Part shown: positions 18,844-28,462 of the stretch, one piece after another | Layout of the letters: the number at the start of each line of letters is the position of its first letter | Numbering within the stretch: the stretch's first letter is position 1 | From: Bacteroidota bacterium | GTDB lineage: Bacteria > Bacteroidota > Ignavibacteria > Ignavibacteriales > Ignavibacteriaceae | Reading direction: 5' to 3' | NCBI GenBank assembly: GCA_021831685.1 | Contig: JAKBMG010000096.1 | Location: forward strand, 17,332-65,176 | DNA: 47,845 nucleotides | Made by a program: the position numbers and the translations under genes | The notes under the pieces: model-generated | What the model was told of the DNA's origin: nothing | Database searches by the model: none | Seen by the model: the letters and a program-made list of their open reading frames with translations, nothing else

Positions 18844-21282
18844 TTGGAAAAAATTAATGAAATAGAAATTAATACCAAACATGATAATTCAATAGTAGAC
18901 ACTATACCGGCAGTGCTTCCTATTTTACCGCTGCGTGATGTTGTTATCTTTCCATACATGATATACCCCGTTCTTGTCGGGCGCGAACAATCAATTAGAG
19001 CCGCCAATTATGCCTCTGATAATACAAAATATATTTTTCTTTCAACTCAAAAGAAGTCAAATGTTGAGGACCCAAAAAAGGAAGATATTTATCAGGACGG
19101 AACGATTGCCAAGATAGTACAAATCTTAAAACTGCCGAACGGCTTAATGAAAATATTAGTTGACGGTTTACTTCAAGGAAGGATTATTAACTTCACGGAA
19201 AATAAAGAATTTTTTGAAGCAAGAATTGAAGTGATTATCCCCGAAGTAGTAAACGATCATGAGATGCATGCAATGATTCGTCAGGTGTCTCAGTTATTTA
19301 AGGATTATGTTAAGATTAGCCGGAACATTCCAAACGAAGCAATTTCAGCCTTTGATAACATAGAAGAACCGGATAGAAAATTGTTTTACGTAGCGGCGAA
19401 TATAAATCAGTCAATTGAAGTGAAGCAGACAATCCTTCAGAAGTTGGAATTGAAAGAACAGTTCCTTGAAGTTATTAAGATATTAAATTCCGAAATCGAC
19501 ATTCTTAAAATTGAAAAAGAAATTGACAATAAAGTTCAGGAAAACATTGCAAAAACGCAGCGCAAATTTATTATTCAAGAGCAGATAAAAATTTTGCAGG
19601 ATGAGTTAGGCGAAGAAGAGGACGGCTCACCGGAGTTTATGAAAATCCGGGATCAAATTAAAAAAGCAAAGATGCCAAAGGAGGCAGAAGAGAAAGCACT
19701 TGAGGAGTTATCCAAGCTTAAGAAAACGCCGCCGATGTCGCCGGAATCTACTGTAATTAGAAATTATTTAGATTGGCTAATTGATGTTCCATGGTCAAAA
19801 ACCACAAAAGATGATTTAAAGATAAATCATGTAAGGAAAATTTTAGACGAAGATCATTTCGGATTAGAAAAGCCAAAAGAAAGAATTATAGAAAACATAG
19901 CAGTTCTAAACTTAGTAAAAAAAATGCGCGGACAAATTCTTTGTTTTGTCGGACCTCCGGGAGTGGGAAAAACTTCGTTAGGAAAGTCAATTGCACACGC
20001 AATAGGGAGGAATTTCGTTCGAATAAGTTTGGGCGGAGTCCGGGATGAGGCTGAGATAAGAGGTCATAGAAGAACATACATCGGGTCAATGCCGGGTAAG
20101 ATTATCCAATCGATGAAAAAGGCAGGGACAATAAACCCTGTTATTTTAATGGATGAGATCGATAAAATGAGTATGGATTTTAGAGGTGATCCATCAGCAG
20201 CTTTGCTTGAAGTTTTAGATCCAGAACAAAATCATACATTCAACGATCATTACATTGAAGTTGATTACGACCTTTCCCAGGTGATGTTTATTACAACAGC
20301 CAATGTCAGGTATAACATTCCTCTTCCCCTGCAGGATAGAATGGAAATTATAGAACTGCCCGGCTATCTTGAATACGATAAGATGGAAATAGCAAAACGA
20401 CATATAATTCCGAAGCAACTTGAGAATCATGGTTTAGCAAATAGAGATGTGAAGATCACCGATGGAGCAATCAAAAAAATTATTACAGAATATACACGCG
20501 AAGCAGGGGTAAGAAATCTTGAAAGAGAATTAGCTTCCGTCTGCAGGAAAACAGCGCGGGATATTGTACTGCGGGAAGCATCAAACGGACATTCGAAGAC
20601 AAAATATAAGTATGTCGTCGATGAACAGAAAGTAGAAGAGTATTTAAAGACACCAAGATTTAGACAACACAAGCATAACAAGGAAAATCAAGTCGGCAGT
20701 GTTACCGGTTTGGCGTGGACAAGTGTTGGCGGAGAAATTTTATCAGTCGATGTTGCAATAATGAACGGCGCCGAGAAATTACTTCTTACAGGTCAACTCG
20801 GCGATGTAATGAAAGAATCCGCACAGGCAGCATTAAGTTACATACGTTCAAAAGCAAAGGATTTTGGATTGAATCCGGATTTCTTTAAGGGTAAAGAAAT
20901 CCATATTCATCTTCCCGAAGGAGCTATTCCGAAGGACGGACCATCAGCAGGGATTACAATGGCAATGGCTATTTTATCAGCGGTAAGCGGTCGTCCTGCA
21001 TCAAACAAGATTGCAATGACCGGAGAGATAACGTTACGCGGGAATATTCTGGCAATCGGCGGGCTTAACGAAAAATTGTTAGCGGCTAAAAGAAACGGAA
21101 TTACCACAATCCTCATCCCGAAAGACAATGAGATTGATTTGAAAGAAATTTTAGAACCAGTAAAAGAAGGATTAAAAATAATTCCTCTTGAAAAAATTGA
21201 CGAAGCAATCCCCTATCTTTTTAAAGATTGGAAATTGGGACCGAACGCAACAGACAGGAAAAACAAGACAAAAAGAAAATAA
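18844..21282 (+). CDS. lon: ATP-dependent protease La (Lon)
   Basis: Lon is the hexameric AAA+ protease that removes damaged and regulatory proteins. I use TTG 18844 (812 residues) because AAGGAG at 18832-18837 is well spaced from it and the promoter overlaps the longer form. The N-terminal substrate domain begins LPILPLRDVVIFPYM, and a long coiled coil follows. The AAA+ module has GPPGVGKTSLGKSIA (about residue 368) and VILMDEIDK. The protease domain has the catalytic serine at about 701 (PKDGPSAGITMA) and lysine at about 744 (GLNEKLLAAKR), the same 43-residue spacing as E. coli Ser679/Lys722. The next gene starts one base after the stop. Confidence 0.97.
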   Translation: MEKINEIEINTKHDNSIVDTIPAVLPILPLRDVVIFPYMIYPVLVGREQSIRAANYASDNTKYIFLSTQKKSNVEDPKKEDIYQDGTIAKIVQILKLPNGLMKILVDGLLQGRIINFTENKEFFEARIEVIIPEVVNDHEMHAMIRQVSQLFKDYVKISRNIPNEAISAFDNIEEPDRKLFYVAANINQSIEVKQTILQKLELKEQFLEVIKILNSEIDILKIEKEIDNKVQENIAKTQRKFIIQEQIKILQDELGEEEDGSPEFMKIRDQIKKAKMPKEAEEKALEELSKLKKTPPMSPESTVIRNYLDWLIDVPWSKTTKDDLKINHVRKILDEDHFGLEKPKERIIENIAVLNLVKKMRGQILCFVGPPGVGKTSLGKSIAHAIGRNFVRISLGGVRDEAEIRGHRRTYIGSMPGKIIQSMKKAGTINPVILMDEIDKMSMDFRGDPSAALLEVLDPEQNHTFNDHYIEVDYDLSQVMFITTANVRYNIPLPLQDRMEIIELPGYLEYDKMEIAKRHIIPKQLENHGLANRDVKITDGAIKKIITEYTREAGVRNLERELASVCRKTARDIVLREASNGHSKTKYKYVVDEQKVEEYLKTPRFRQHKHNKENQVGSVTGLAWTSVGGEILSVDVAIMNGAEKLLLTGQLGDVMKESAQAALSYIRSKAKDFGLNPDFFKGKEIHIHLPEGAIPKDGPSAGITMAMAILSAVSGRPASNKIAMTGEITLRGNILAIGGLNEKLLAAKRNGITTILIPKDNEIDLKEILEPVKEGLKIIPLEKIDEAIPYLFKDWKLGPNATDRKNKTKRK

Positions 21283-21283
21283 T

Positions 21284-21772
21284 TTGGCAGATAGTCTACT
21301 CGTCAATAAAAATTTATCAACGGAAGAAAGATATATTCTTTTGTTGGATCAGCTAAAAAGTTTATTGCACAAGGATGAAAATTTAATTTCAAACCTTGCA
21401 AATGCTTCAGCAGCAATAAAGCAGACATTTGAAAAAGTAAGCTGGGTTGGATTTTATCTTTTTGACGGTATAAAGTTATATCTTGGACCTTTCCAGGGAA
21501 AAGTAGCATGTACAACAATTGCAACCGGCAAAGGAGTTTGCGGCTCTGCCGCAAAAGAGAAAAGGACTTTTATTGTTCCCGATGTAAATAAATTTCCAGG
21601 GCATATATTTTGCGATGCCGATTCAAAATCAGAAGTTGTCGTCCCAATTATAAAAGGACAAAAACTAATGGGAGTACTTGATCTTGACAGTGCATCTTTT
21701 AATTCCTTTGACGAAACGGATAAAAAATACTTGGAAAAATTTTGTAATTTCCTTTCGTCCGAAATATTTTAG
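21284..21772 (+). CDS. msrC: GAF-type free methionine-(R)-sulfoxide reductase
   Basis: This enzyme reduces free L-methionine-(R)-sulfoxide, repairing oxidative damage with thioredoxin. It is a single GAF domain of 162 residues with WVGFYLFDG, GPFQGKVACT, GVCGSAA, FPGHIFCDADSKSEVVVP and GVLDLDS. The three cysteines fall at 76, 86 and 110, the same spacing (10 and 24) as Cys84, Cys94 and Cys118 of the E. coli enzyme. I place the start at TTG 21284, one base after the lon stop, which implies coupled translation; a longer in-frame start inside lon (21188) adds residues with no GAF similarity. Linkage to lon suggests a shared stress response. Confidence 0.9.
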   Translation: MADSLLVNKNLSTEERYILLLDQLKSLLHKDENLISNLANASAAIKQTFEKVSWVGFYLFDGIKLYLGPFQGKVACTTIATGKGVCGSAAKEKRTFIVPDVNKFPGHIFCDADSKSEVVVPIIKGQKLMGVLDLDSASFNSFDETDKKYLEKFCNFLSSEIF

Positions 21773-21797
21773 TCAAACTTGAAATTATAGGTTATTA

Positions 21798-23483
21798 ATG
21801 GCATACATCGTTACAGCAAGGAAATGGCGACCTCAGAGATTCAGCGATGTGGTTGGTCAAGAGCATATAACAACGACATTGAAAAATGCAATTAAGAACA
21901 ATCGTATCGCACATGCATACATATTTACAGGTCCACGCGGAGTTGGGAAAACGACAACTGCACGTATCCTTGCTAAATCATTAAACTGTCTTAATCCAAT
22001 TGACAATGAACCATGCAATGAATGTGATATGTGCAAATCAATTCAGACAAATCAATCATTGGATATAATTGAAATTGACGGGGCATCAAACAGAGGTATT
22101 GATGAAATCCGCACACTTCGTGATTCTGTGAAATATGCGCCGACAAATGGGAAATATAAGGTTTATATTATTGACGAAGTTCACATGCTTACAAGAGAGT
22201 CTTTCAATGCATTTCTTAAAACCCTGGAAGAACCGCCGTCTTATATAATATTTATTTTTGCAACAACCGATATTCACAAAGTTCCTCTTACTATAATTTC
22301 AAGATGCCAGCGTTTTGATTTTAGAAGAATTCAACTTGATACGATTAAAGATCAACTTAAAAAAATTGCCGATACCGACAAGATAAAAATAGACGACAAA
22401 ACTTTAACAATAATTGCAAAGAAATCTGACGGTGCTTTGCGAGATGCTGAAAGTTTTTTTGATCAGGTTGTTTCGTTTTGCGGTAATAGCGTTGACTCCG
22501 AAACTGTTTCTAAAATGTTAAATCTTGTAGATGATGAAGTTTATTTTATTCTTTCAGATGCCGTATTGCAAAAAAACTTCAAAGCTGTTTTTGAGGTAAC
22601 CAACATTATTTATGAGCATGGTTGGAACTTCATTGATTTTATGGAAGGGTTGATGGAGCATTTTAGAAATATTATGACGATAATATTAAGCAATAGCACC
22701 GACCTTGTAGAGACTGCAGATTTATATAAGTCAAGATATTTAGAATACCGGAATAAATTTTCGGAAGGCGATATTCTTCGCCTACTAAATTTTTTAAATA
22801 AAATGCAGCAAGAATTGCGCTACACCCAAAATCAAAAATTAAAAATTGAAATTTCTTTGAGTCAATTAATCGGACTTGAGAAATCATCAACCATTACAGA
22901 ATTGATTTCATTGGTAGATGATATAAAAAAAAACTCTAATTTGAATTTTGAAACTGATCAACCTGAAAAAACTGGAATCTTTTCTACCAAAGAAACTTTT
23001 AAATCCACAAATTCTACTCTTCAAAATAAACCGGAAGTTATTTTACAAGAACCAACTATCATTTCATTAAAAGATATAACACTTCAAGAAAACAAGTCTG
23101 AGAAAGGTTTTAACTTTACTTCCATAATTGAGGGATGGAGCGATTTTGTCGCTTCAGTTAGTTCTGAAAAGGGATTGATATTCGGACCGTTCATTCAAGA
23201 TATAAAGTTGCTTAGTTTGGAAGGAAACCGGTTATTCATTTTCAGCGACAATCCGGACGGGGACAAAATTTTATCTAACCATGAAGAATACTTCCAAAAG
23301 AAGACAAATGAATTCTTCGGAAAAAAATTGAAACTTGAGCTTAAGAAAAACGACAATTCCGCATTCGGAGCTGCAAATTCGATTGCAAAAAGAAAGAATA
23401 ATGAAAAAAAATCCATTAATCCGGCAAATGATCCAATAATAGATTCCATAGTAAATATTCTTGGCGGAGAAGAGATTCAATAA
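21798..23483 (+). CDS. dnaX: DNA polymerase III subunits gamma/tau
   Basis: DnaX forms the ATPase core of the clamp loader and, as tau, links it to the polymerase. The 561-residue protein has the AAA+ start YIVTARKWRPQRFSDVVGQEH, Walker A GPRGVGKTTTARILA and a zinc site CLNPIDNEPCNECDMC. It also has DEVHMLTRESFNAFLKTLEEPP and the sensor SRCQRFDFRR. Domain III ends near residue 365; the rest is the variable tau tail. An A9 run (22925-22933) falls at codons 375-378, just after domain III, and both other frames stop within a few codons. A shorter gamma-like form could therefore arise by slippage. The gene follows msrC by 25 bases. Confidence 0.96.
   Translation: MAYIVTARKWRPQRFSDVVGQEHITTTLKNAIKNNRIAHAYIFTGPRGVGKTTTARILAKSLNCLNPIDNEPCNECDMCKSIQTNQSLDIIEIDGASNRGIDEIRTLRDSVKYAPTNGKYKVYIIDEVHMLTRESFNAFLKTLEEPPSYIIFIFATTDIHKVPLTIISRCQRFDFRRIQLDTIKDQLKKIADTDKIKIDDKTLTIIAKKSDGALRDAESFFDQVVSFCGNSVDSETVSKMLNLVDDEVYFILSDAVLQKNFKAVFEVTNIIYEHGWNFIDFMEGLMEHFRNIMTIILSNSTDLVETADLYKSRYLEYRNKFSEGDILRLLNFLNKMQQELRYTQNQKLKIEISLSQLIGLEKSSTITELISLVDDIKKNSNLNFETDQPEKTGIFSTKETFKSTNSTLQNKPEVILQEPTIISLKDITLQENKSEKGFNFTSIIEGWSDFVASVSSEKGLIFGPFIQDIKLLSLEGNRLFIFSDNPDGDKILSNHEEYFQKKTNEFFGKKLKLELKKNDNSAFGAANSIAKRKNNEKKSINPANDPIIDSIVNILGGEEIQ
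22925..22933 (+). other. candidate slippage site (A9) inside dnaX
   Basis: Nine consecutive As span the end of an ATA codon and the next AAA AAA AA. Gain of one A or a -1 ribosomal shift would read AAA CTC TAA, giving 380 residues. Loss of one A would read ACT CTA ATT TGA, giving 381 residues. Thermus dnaX makes gamma by transcriptional slippage on an A9 run; use of this site here is inference. No upstream Shine-Dalgarno-like stimulator was seen. Confidence 0.45.
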
Positions 23484-23672
23484 ACAAGCCGATTCATAAA
23501 TAAAATTAATAAGTCCGCTCTAATATGGTTATTCCGATGGAAGTGGGAAATCATAAATCTTTGAATATTGAATATATTCGCACTTTCAGAGTATTTCGGT
23601 TTTTTAAACTAAACTCATTAATTTGATATGAAATTTTGAAACTTTGAGGTTAATTCATTATTTTTGTTCCTT

Positions 23673-24362
23673 ATGACCAAAAGTTTTATCATCGCAATTG
23701 ATGGCCCTGCCAGCTCCGGGAAAAGTACGTCTGCAATGCTCGTAGCGCAAAAGCTTGGATATTTGTACATTGACACAGGCGCAATGTACCGGGCAATAAC
23801 ACTTTTGGCAATTGAAAACAAAGTTCTTAATAATTCTGATGAAGTAATTGCTTTAGCAAATGCGTCCAAAATTGATCTAGTTTATACTGCGGGGACAACA
23901 AAAGTATTTCTTAACGAAAGAGATGTTACCGAAGATATTCGATCAAAGGAAGTAAATAAATTCGTTAGCCCTATCAGTAAAATTAGCGGGGTGAGAGAAG
24001 CACTGGTAAAAAAGCAAAGGATACTTGCCCAAAACAACAGCGGTATTGTAATGGAAGGAAGAGATATCGGAAGTGTGGTTTTCCCTGATGCAGATGTAAA
24101 AATATTTTTAACCGCCTCAATTGAACAGAGAACCGTACGAAGAGTAAAAGAATACGATTCAAAAGGAATTAAAGTTTCAATAGAAGAAATAAAATCAAAC
24201 CTTGAAAGCAGAGACAAGATTGATTCTTCGCGAGAAAATAGCCCGTTGATTAAAGCGCCGGATGCGTTCGAAGTTGATACTTCTAAAGTCACAATAGAAC
24301 AACAAGTTGAAATAATTTTAGAAAAAGTCCGACAAACAGCCGGGAAAAAGAATAATGTTTAA
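23673..24362 (+). CDS. cmk: cytidylate kinase
   Basis: Cmk phosphorylates CMP and dCMP with ATP in pyrimidine nucleotide salvage. The 229-residue protein begins FIIAIDGPASSGKSTSAM (P-loop). It continues with the CMP-binding YIDTGAMYRAITLLAI, then VMEGRDIGSVVFPDADVKIFL and the arginine-rich lid region RRVKEYDSKG...ESRDKIDSSRENSPL. I use ATG 23673; an in-frame TTG at 23664 would add three residues. A TATTTTTG at 23659-23666, resembling the Bacteroidetes -7 box TAnnTTTG, sits just upstream but is weak evidence. cmk followed by rpsA is a conserved order in many bacteria. Confidence 0.96.
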   Translation: MTKSFIIAIDGPASSGKSTSAMLVAQKLGYLYIDTGAMYRAITLLAIENKVLNNSDEVIALANASKIDLVYTAGTTKVFLNERDVTEDIRSKEVNKFVSPISKISGVREALVKKQRILAQNNSGIVMEGRDIGSVVFPDADVKIFLTASIEQRTVRRVKEYDSKGIKVSIEEIKSNLESRDKIDSSRENSPLIKAPDAFEVDTSKVTIEQQVEIILEKVRQTAGKKNNV

Positions 24363-24474
24363 GAGTTAATATTATAGATTTTTTAGCCATCGTAATTAAA
24401 ATATGTTAAATTAATTTTCTGTTAAATTGTTTTCAAGATGGCGAAAGCAAAATTAACAGATGTAATTTCCGTTT

Positions 24475-24480
24475 AGGAGG
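24475..24480 (+). promoter_or_regulatory. full-consensus ribosome binding site of rpsA
   Basis: AGGAGG ends four bases before the ATG at 24485. It is the strongest Shine-Dalgarno site noticed in the window, fitting a highly expressed ribosomal protein. S1 genes in E. coli have a weak site and a structured leader, so this gene is probably translated differently. Confidence 0.85.
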
Positions 24481-24484
24481 ATTA

Positions 24485-26308
24485 ATGTCAGAAACCTCAA
24501 ATGATGCAAAAAAATATTCAGCAACCATAAATGACTTTGAAAAGGCAAAGAAAAACTTCAATGATGAAGAATATTCCCAGGAAGAATTCTTAACATTAGC
24601 GAAGCTTTATACTGAGTCTTTCAAAGACGTAAAAGAAGGTGAATTAGTAAGAGGGAGAATTGTTCGTATCCAGGGTGATAATGTAATTTTGGATGTCGGA
24701 TTCAAGTCTGAAGGCTCAATACCTAAAAACGAGTTTCACGAATCTGAAGAAATAAAAATAGGCAAAGAAGTTGAAGTTGTTCTGGAGAGCGTAGAAGACC
24801 AGGAAGGTAATCTCGTTTTAAGTAAAATAAGAGCCGATTTTTTAAGGATCTGGGATAAAGTAGTTAGGGCTCACGAAACAGGAGAAATAATTCAAGGAAA
24901 AATTCTTAAAAGAATTAAAGGCGGCATGGTAGTAGACTTAATGGGAATGGAAGCATTTCTTCCGGGATCGCAAATTGACATCCGTCCTATCCGAGACTTT
25001 GATGCATTCGTTGGTCAAACGATGGATTTTAAGGTTGTAAAAGTAAATATTCCGACAGAAAATGTTGTTGTGTCGCATAAAGTTTTGGTTGAAGAAGAAA
25101 TTGCCGATCAGCGTTTCGCTATATTAAACAGCCTTGAAAAAGGTCAGATACTTGAAGGGACGGTAAAAGCTATTACAGATTTCGGAGTATTCGTTGACCT
25201 TGGCGGAGTTGATGGTTTAATTCACATTACAGATCTAAGTTGGGGAAGAATTAATCATCCAAATGAAGTAGTTAAACTTGACCAAACGATTAAAATTGTA
25301 GTGACAGATTTTGACGAAGAGAAAAAGAGAATTTCATTAAGTCTTAAAAAATTATTACCTCATCCATGGGAAGATATTGAGAGCAAATATAAAATTGGCG
25401 ACAAAGTTTCCGGTCGCGTTGTATCTCTTACAGACTATGGGGCATTTATTGAGATTGAAAAAGGAATTGAAGGTTTGATTCACAATTCAGAAATGAGCTG
25501 GACACAGCACATCAAACATCCTTCTCAAGTTGTTGCAATGGGACAAGTTCTTGAAGCCGTTATTTTAAGTCTCGATAAAGATGAGAAGAAAATTTCACTT
25601 GGCATCAAACAAATGGAACCAGATCCATGGGAAACATTAATGCTGAAATATCCGGTTGGATCAAGACATTCAGGTATAGCCCGCAACCTAACAAACTTTG
25701 GCGTGTTTGTAGAGCTTGAACCAGGCGTAGACGGTTTAGTTCATATTTCTGATCTTTCGTGGACAAAGAAAATTCGTCATCCCGGTGAAGTTGTGAAGAA
25801 AGGCGAAAAGCTTGAAGTATTAGTCCTTGGTGTAGACGTTGACCAAAGGAAAATTTCTTTGGGACACAAGCAAGTTGAAGACAATCCGTGGGCTAATTTT
25901 GAAAAACTTTTTTCAGTCGGAACGATTACCCAGGGTAAAGTCGTAAGAATTATTGAAAAAGGTTTAATTGCCGAATTGCCTCAAGATGTTGATGGTTTTG
26001 TTCCCGTAACTCAATTAGCTACAAGCAAGATCAAAAACATTGCGAACCACTTCCCTATTGATGACATGATTCCTCTGAAAGTCATAGAGTTTGATAAGGA
26101 AAATAAAAAGATCGTATTAAGCGCAATAGCTGCTTTAAAAGATAAATCTGAAGAAGATATAAGAGCTTATTTAGATAAGCATAAATTTGATCGCGTTGGG
26201 ATCCAGGAAATTCAAAATGCTGATACCGGTTCAATAGACACGGCTGATTTTCCGATTTTCGAAGTTCCTGATGAAGGTCACTCATCTTCACATAATAAAA
26301 ATAATTAA
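24485..26308 (+). CDS. rpsA: 30S ribosomal protein S1
   Basis: S1 brings mRNA to the 30S subunit and helps unfold it. The 607 residues contain six S1 OB-fold repeats, starting about at [75 protein letters not shown] and [15 protein letters not shown]. Repeats 3-5 carry the standard [10 protein letters not shown]-type RNA-binding strand; repeats 1, 2 and 6 are divergent, as in other S1 proteins. The acidic N-terminus and a Ser/His/Asn-rich tail flank them. cmk lies 122 bases upstream, and a strong terminator follows 22 bases after the stop. Confidence 0.97.
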   Translation: MSETSNDAKKYSATINDFEKAKKNFNDEEYSQEEFLTLAKLYTESFKDVKEGELVRGRIVRIQGDNVILDVGFKSEGSIPKNEFHESEEIKIGKEVEVVLESVEDQEGNLVLSKIRADFLRIWDKVVRAHETGEIIQGKILKRIKGGMVVDLMGMEAFLPGSQIDIRPIRDFDAFVGQTMDFKVVKVNIPTENVVVSHKVLVEEEIADQRFAILNSLEKGQILEGTVKAITDFGVFVDLGGVDGLIHITDLSWGRINHPNEVVKLDQTIKIVVTDFDEEKKRISLSLKKLLPHPWEDIESKYKIGDKVSGRVVSLTDYGAFIEIEKGIEGLIHNSEMSWTQHIKHPSQVVAMGQVLEAVILSLDKDEKKISLGIKQMEPDPWETLMLKYPVGSRHSGIARNLTNFGVFVELEPGVDGLVHISDLSWTKKIRHPGEVVKKGEKLEVLVLGVDVDQRKISLGHKQVEDNPWANFEKLFSVGTITQGKVVRIIEKGLIAELPQDVDGFVPVTQLATSKIKNIANHFPIDDMIPLKVIEFDKENKKIVLSAIAALKDKSEEDIRAYLDKHKFDRVGIQEIQNADTGSIDTADFPIFEVPDEGHSSSHNKNN

Positions 26309-26330
26309 CACTTATCGGCGAAGTAAAATT

Positions 26331-26363
26331 AGAGCGGGAAAAATATTCCCGCTCTTTGATTTT
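26331..26363 (+). terminator. rho-independent terminator of rpsA
   Basis: AGAGCGGGAA (26331-26340) and TTCCCGCTCT (26346-26355) form a perfect 10-bp GC-rich stem with a 5-base loop, followed by TTGATTTTT. It ends the cmk-rpsA transcript. It also excludes the TTG at 26356 as the start of mtaB. Confidence 0.92.
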
Positions 26364-26373
26364 TAAAATAGAT

Positions 26374-27705
26374 ATGCATAACAAAATCGCATTACAAACC
26401 TTAGGATGTAAACTTAATTTTTCCGAGACCTCTACGATAGGAAATCAATTTGAAAATTTTGGTTTTGAGGTAGTAGATTTTAAGGAAAAAGCAGATGTTT
26501 ATCTTTTCAATACGTGTTCAGTTACAGAGAACGCAGAACGGGAATGCAGGCAACTTGTACGCAGAGCGCTTCGTCAAAATCCAGAAGCATTTATAATTGT
26601 TACAGGTTGTTATGCACAGCTTCGGCCGGAAGAAATTGCCAAAATTGATGGTGTTGATGTAGTTCTCGGAAGTAAAGAAAAACTGAACCTATTTTCGCTT
26701 ATAAATGATTTTGGGAAAAAAGACTTAGCATGCATTTTTGTTTCCCCCTTACAAGATCTAAATGAATTTGGGAAAGCTCAATCAACTGACGCCGATGATA
26801 GGACCAGGGCTTATTTTAAGATTCAGGATGGATGTGATTATAAATGTACATTCTGCACAATTCCATTAGCTCGCGGTAAAAGTAGAAGCATGAAACCGGA
26901 AGAATTGATTTCTGAATTCAAACATTTAGTTAAATCAGGGTATAAAGAAATTATCCTTACCGGCGTGAATGTGGGTGATTACGGAACTGCTTACCAAACA
27001 AACTTATACACCCTTCTTCTTAAATTGATTGAAGTACCCGGAGATTTTAGGATTAGAATTAGCTCAATTGAGCCAAACTTACTATCGGATGAAATAATCA
27101 ACCTTACATCGCAAAGTAATAAAATGTGCAAACATTTTCACATACCGCTCCAAAGCGGTAGTTCAAAGATTTTAAAATTAATGCAGCGGCGATACAAAGT
27201 ATCATATTATCAAAGTTTAATCGAGAAAATCAATAATAAAATTATCGATATAGGAATCGGAGTAGATATAATCACCGGTTTTCCGGGAGAAACTGAAAAT
27301 GATTTTTTAGAAACCTATAATTTTCTTCGCGATTTACCAGTTTCATATTTACATGTTTTCACTTACTCGGAGCGCCCGGATACTAAAGCAATCACGATGG
27401 ATGGCGAAGTGAATGTCTTTGAAAGGAAGCGAAGAACAAATATGCTTAGAATATTAAGTGAAAAAAAGAAGCAAGAGTTTTATGGAAAGATGATCGGAAA
27501 GGAATTAGAAATTTTATTCGAAGCAGAAAATGACCACGGCACAATAAAAGGCTTTTCTTCCAACTATGTTCGTGTTTCCCATAAATTTGCTACTTCATTG
27601 GTAAATGAGATTTCAAGAGTAGAAATTACAAACGTAAAAAATGGTAATTTATGCGAAGGAAAAATAAAAGGCATACAAAAATCAATTGAATTAATTGCTT
27701 GTTAA
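26374..27705 (+). CDS. mtaB: tRNA t6A37 methylthiotransferase MtaB
   Basis: MtaB converts t6A to ms2t6A at position 37 of tRNAs reading ANN codons. The 443-residue protein has three parts. The N-terminal UPF0004 domain has cysteines in LGCKLNFSET, FNTCSVTENAE and VTGCYAQLRPEEI. The radical-SAM core has the 4Fe-4S motif CDYKCTFC inside IQDGCDYKCTFCTIPLARG. A C-terminal TRAM domain starts near IGKELEILFEAE. The early CKLNFSET and the PLARGKSRS stretch fit MtaB better than MiaB or RimO. I use ATG 26374; the longer reading frame starts in the T-tract of the rpsA terminator. Confidence 0.93.
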   Translation: MHNKIALQTLGCKLNFSETSTIGNQFENFGFEVVDFKEKADVYLFNTCSVTENAERECRQLVRRALRQNPEAFIIVTGCYAQLRPEEIAKIDGVDVVLGSKEKLNLFSLINDFGKKDLACIFVSPLQDLNEFGKAQSTDADDRTRAYFKIQDGCDYKCTFCTIPLARGKSRSMKPEELISEFKHLVKSGYKEIILTGVNVGDYGTAYQTNLYTLLLKLIEVPGDFRIRISSIEPNLLSDEIINLTSQSNKMCKHFHIPLQSGSSKILKLMQRRYKVSYYQSLIEKINNKIIDIGIGVDIITGFPGETENDFLETYNFLRDLPVSYLHVFTYSERPDTKAITMDGEVNVFERKRRTNMLRILSEKKKQEFYGKMIGKELEILFEAENDHGTIKGFSSNYVRVSHKFATSLVNEISRVEITNVKNGNLCEGKIKGIQKSIELIAC

Positions 27706-27727
27706 TCATAAAATTGAGATTAAAAAC

Positions 27728-28462
27728 ATGAAAAAAATTCTTTTATTCGTTTTACTGTTTTCAGCAAATTATTTTCCACAAGCACTTACTTCTACAAAGC
27801 AATTACTTTTAGAAAATTCAATCATAAAAAATCAGCCGGATAGAGTACCTCGGCAAATATCATTTATCAGCTCCACCTACGGTAAAAAGAATGCCGGACT
27901 TGCAATTTTACTATCGGCAATTTTACCAGGGATGGGAGAACTTTACGCAGATTCTTATTCCAGCGGAAAATATTTTACCGTAGCTGACGGCGCACTGTGG
28001 GGAATTTATTTCGGTATGAACACATACGGCAGTTGGCTTCAAGACCGGTATAAAGCATATGCAGTTACAACAGGAGGAGTAAATGCGCAGGGTAAAGGTG
28101 ATTCTTACTATGCAACAATCGGGGATTATTCCAACATTGACCAATACAATAACACGCAGGTTTTATCCGGAACTTTCAATCAAATGTACGGAGCACAATA
28201 TTACTGGAATTGGCAAACAGACAACCAGCGAAAGACATACCGTAACATGTGGTATTCCAGCGAGCAAGCAAAAAACAATTTAAGATTTGTAGTGGGAGCA
28301 TTAATATTAAACCGGATTGCAAGTGCAATTAATGCAGCCCGATTGGTTGCTTTGTTCAATAAAAGACAAGCGGATGAAACAAGCTGGAATTTCTCGGTTG
28401 ATTTTGGTAATCCGACAGGGTTATCTTCAAATCTTAATTTCAATTTTCAAACAAGCTTTTAA
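27728..28462 (+). CDS. exported DUF5683-like protein
   Basis: The 244-residue protein has a signal peptide (MKKILLFVLLFSANYFPQ) and a central hydrophobic stretch, AGLAILLSAILPGMGELYAD, followed by SGKYFTVADGALWGIYF. This GMG/GLGQ-Y pattern is that of DUF5683-type membrane proteins common in Bacteroidetes. Function is unknown. A Trp/Tyr-rich segment (about 140-185) follows, then a second hydrophobic helix around RFVVGALILNRIASAINAARL. I use ATG 27728, 22 bases after mtaB; the open frame from 27695 has no better start. The stop codon is followed at once by the response-regulator ATG, so it belongs to that operon. Confidence 0.7.
   Translation: MKKILLFVLLFSANYFPQALTSTKQLLLENSIIKNQPDRVPRQISFISSTYGKKNAGLAILLSAILPGMGELYADSYSSGKYFTVADGALWGIYFGMNTYGSWLQDRYKAYAVTTGGVNAQGKGDSYYATIGDYSNIDQYNNTQVLSGTFNQMYGAQYYWNWQTDNQRKTYRNMWYSSEQAKNNLRFVVGALILNRIASAINAARLVALFNKRQADETSWNFSVDFGNPTGLSSNLNFNFQTSF

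Noticed and set aside
23404-23411. A8 run late in dnaX as slippage site
   Set aside because: It lies in the variable tail near the C-terminus, where a shift would change little.
23635-23666. TTTG-N20-TATTTTTG as a Bacteroidetes-type promoter of cmk
   Set aside because: It fits the TAnnTTTG idea, but such words are common here, and the lon promoter looks like ordinary sigma-70.
23882-24292. 136-residue minus-strand open frame inside cmk
   Set aside because: Antisense shadow of a well-conserved gene; no recognisable domain.
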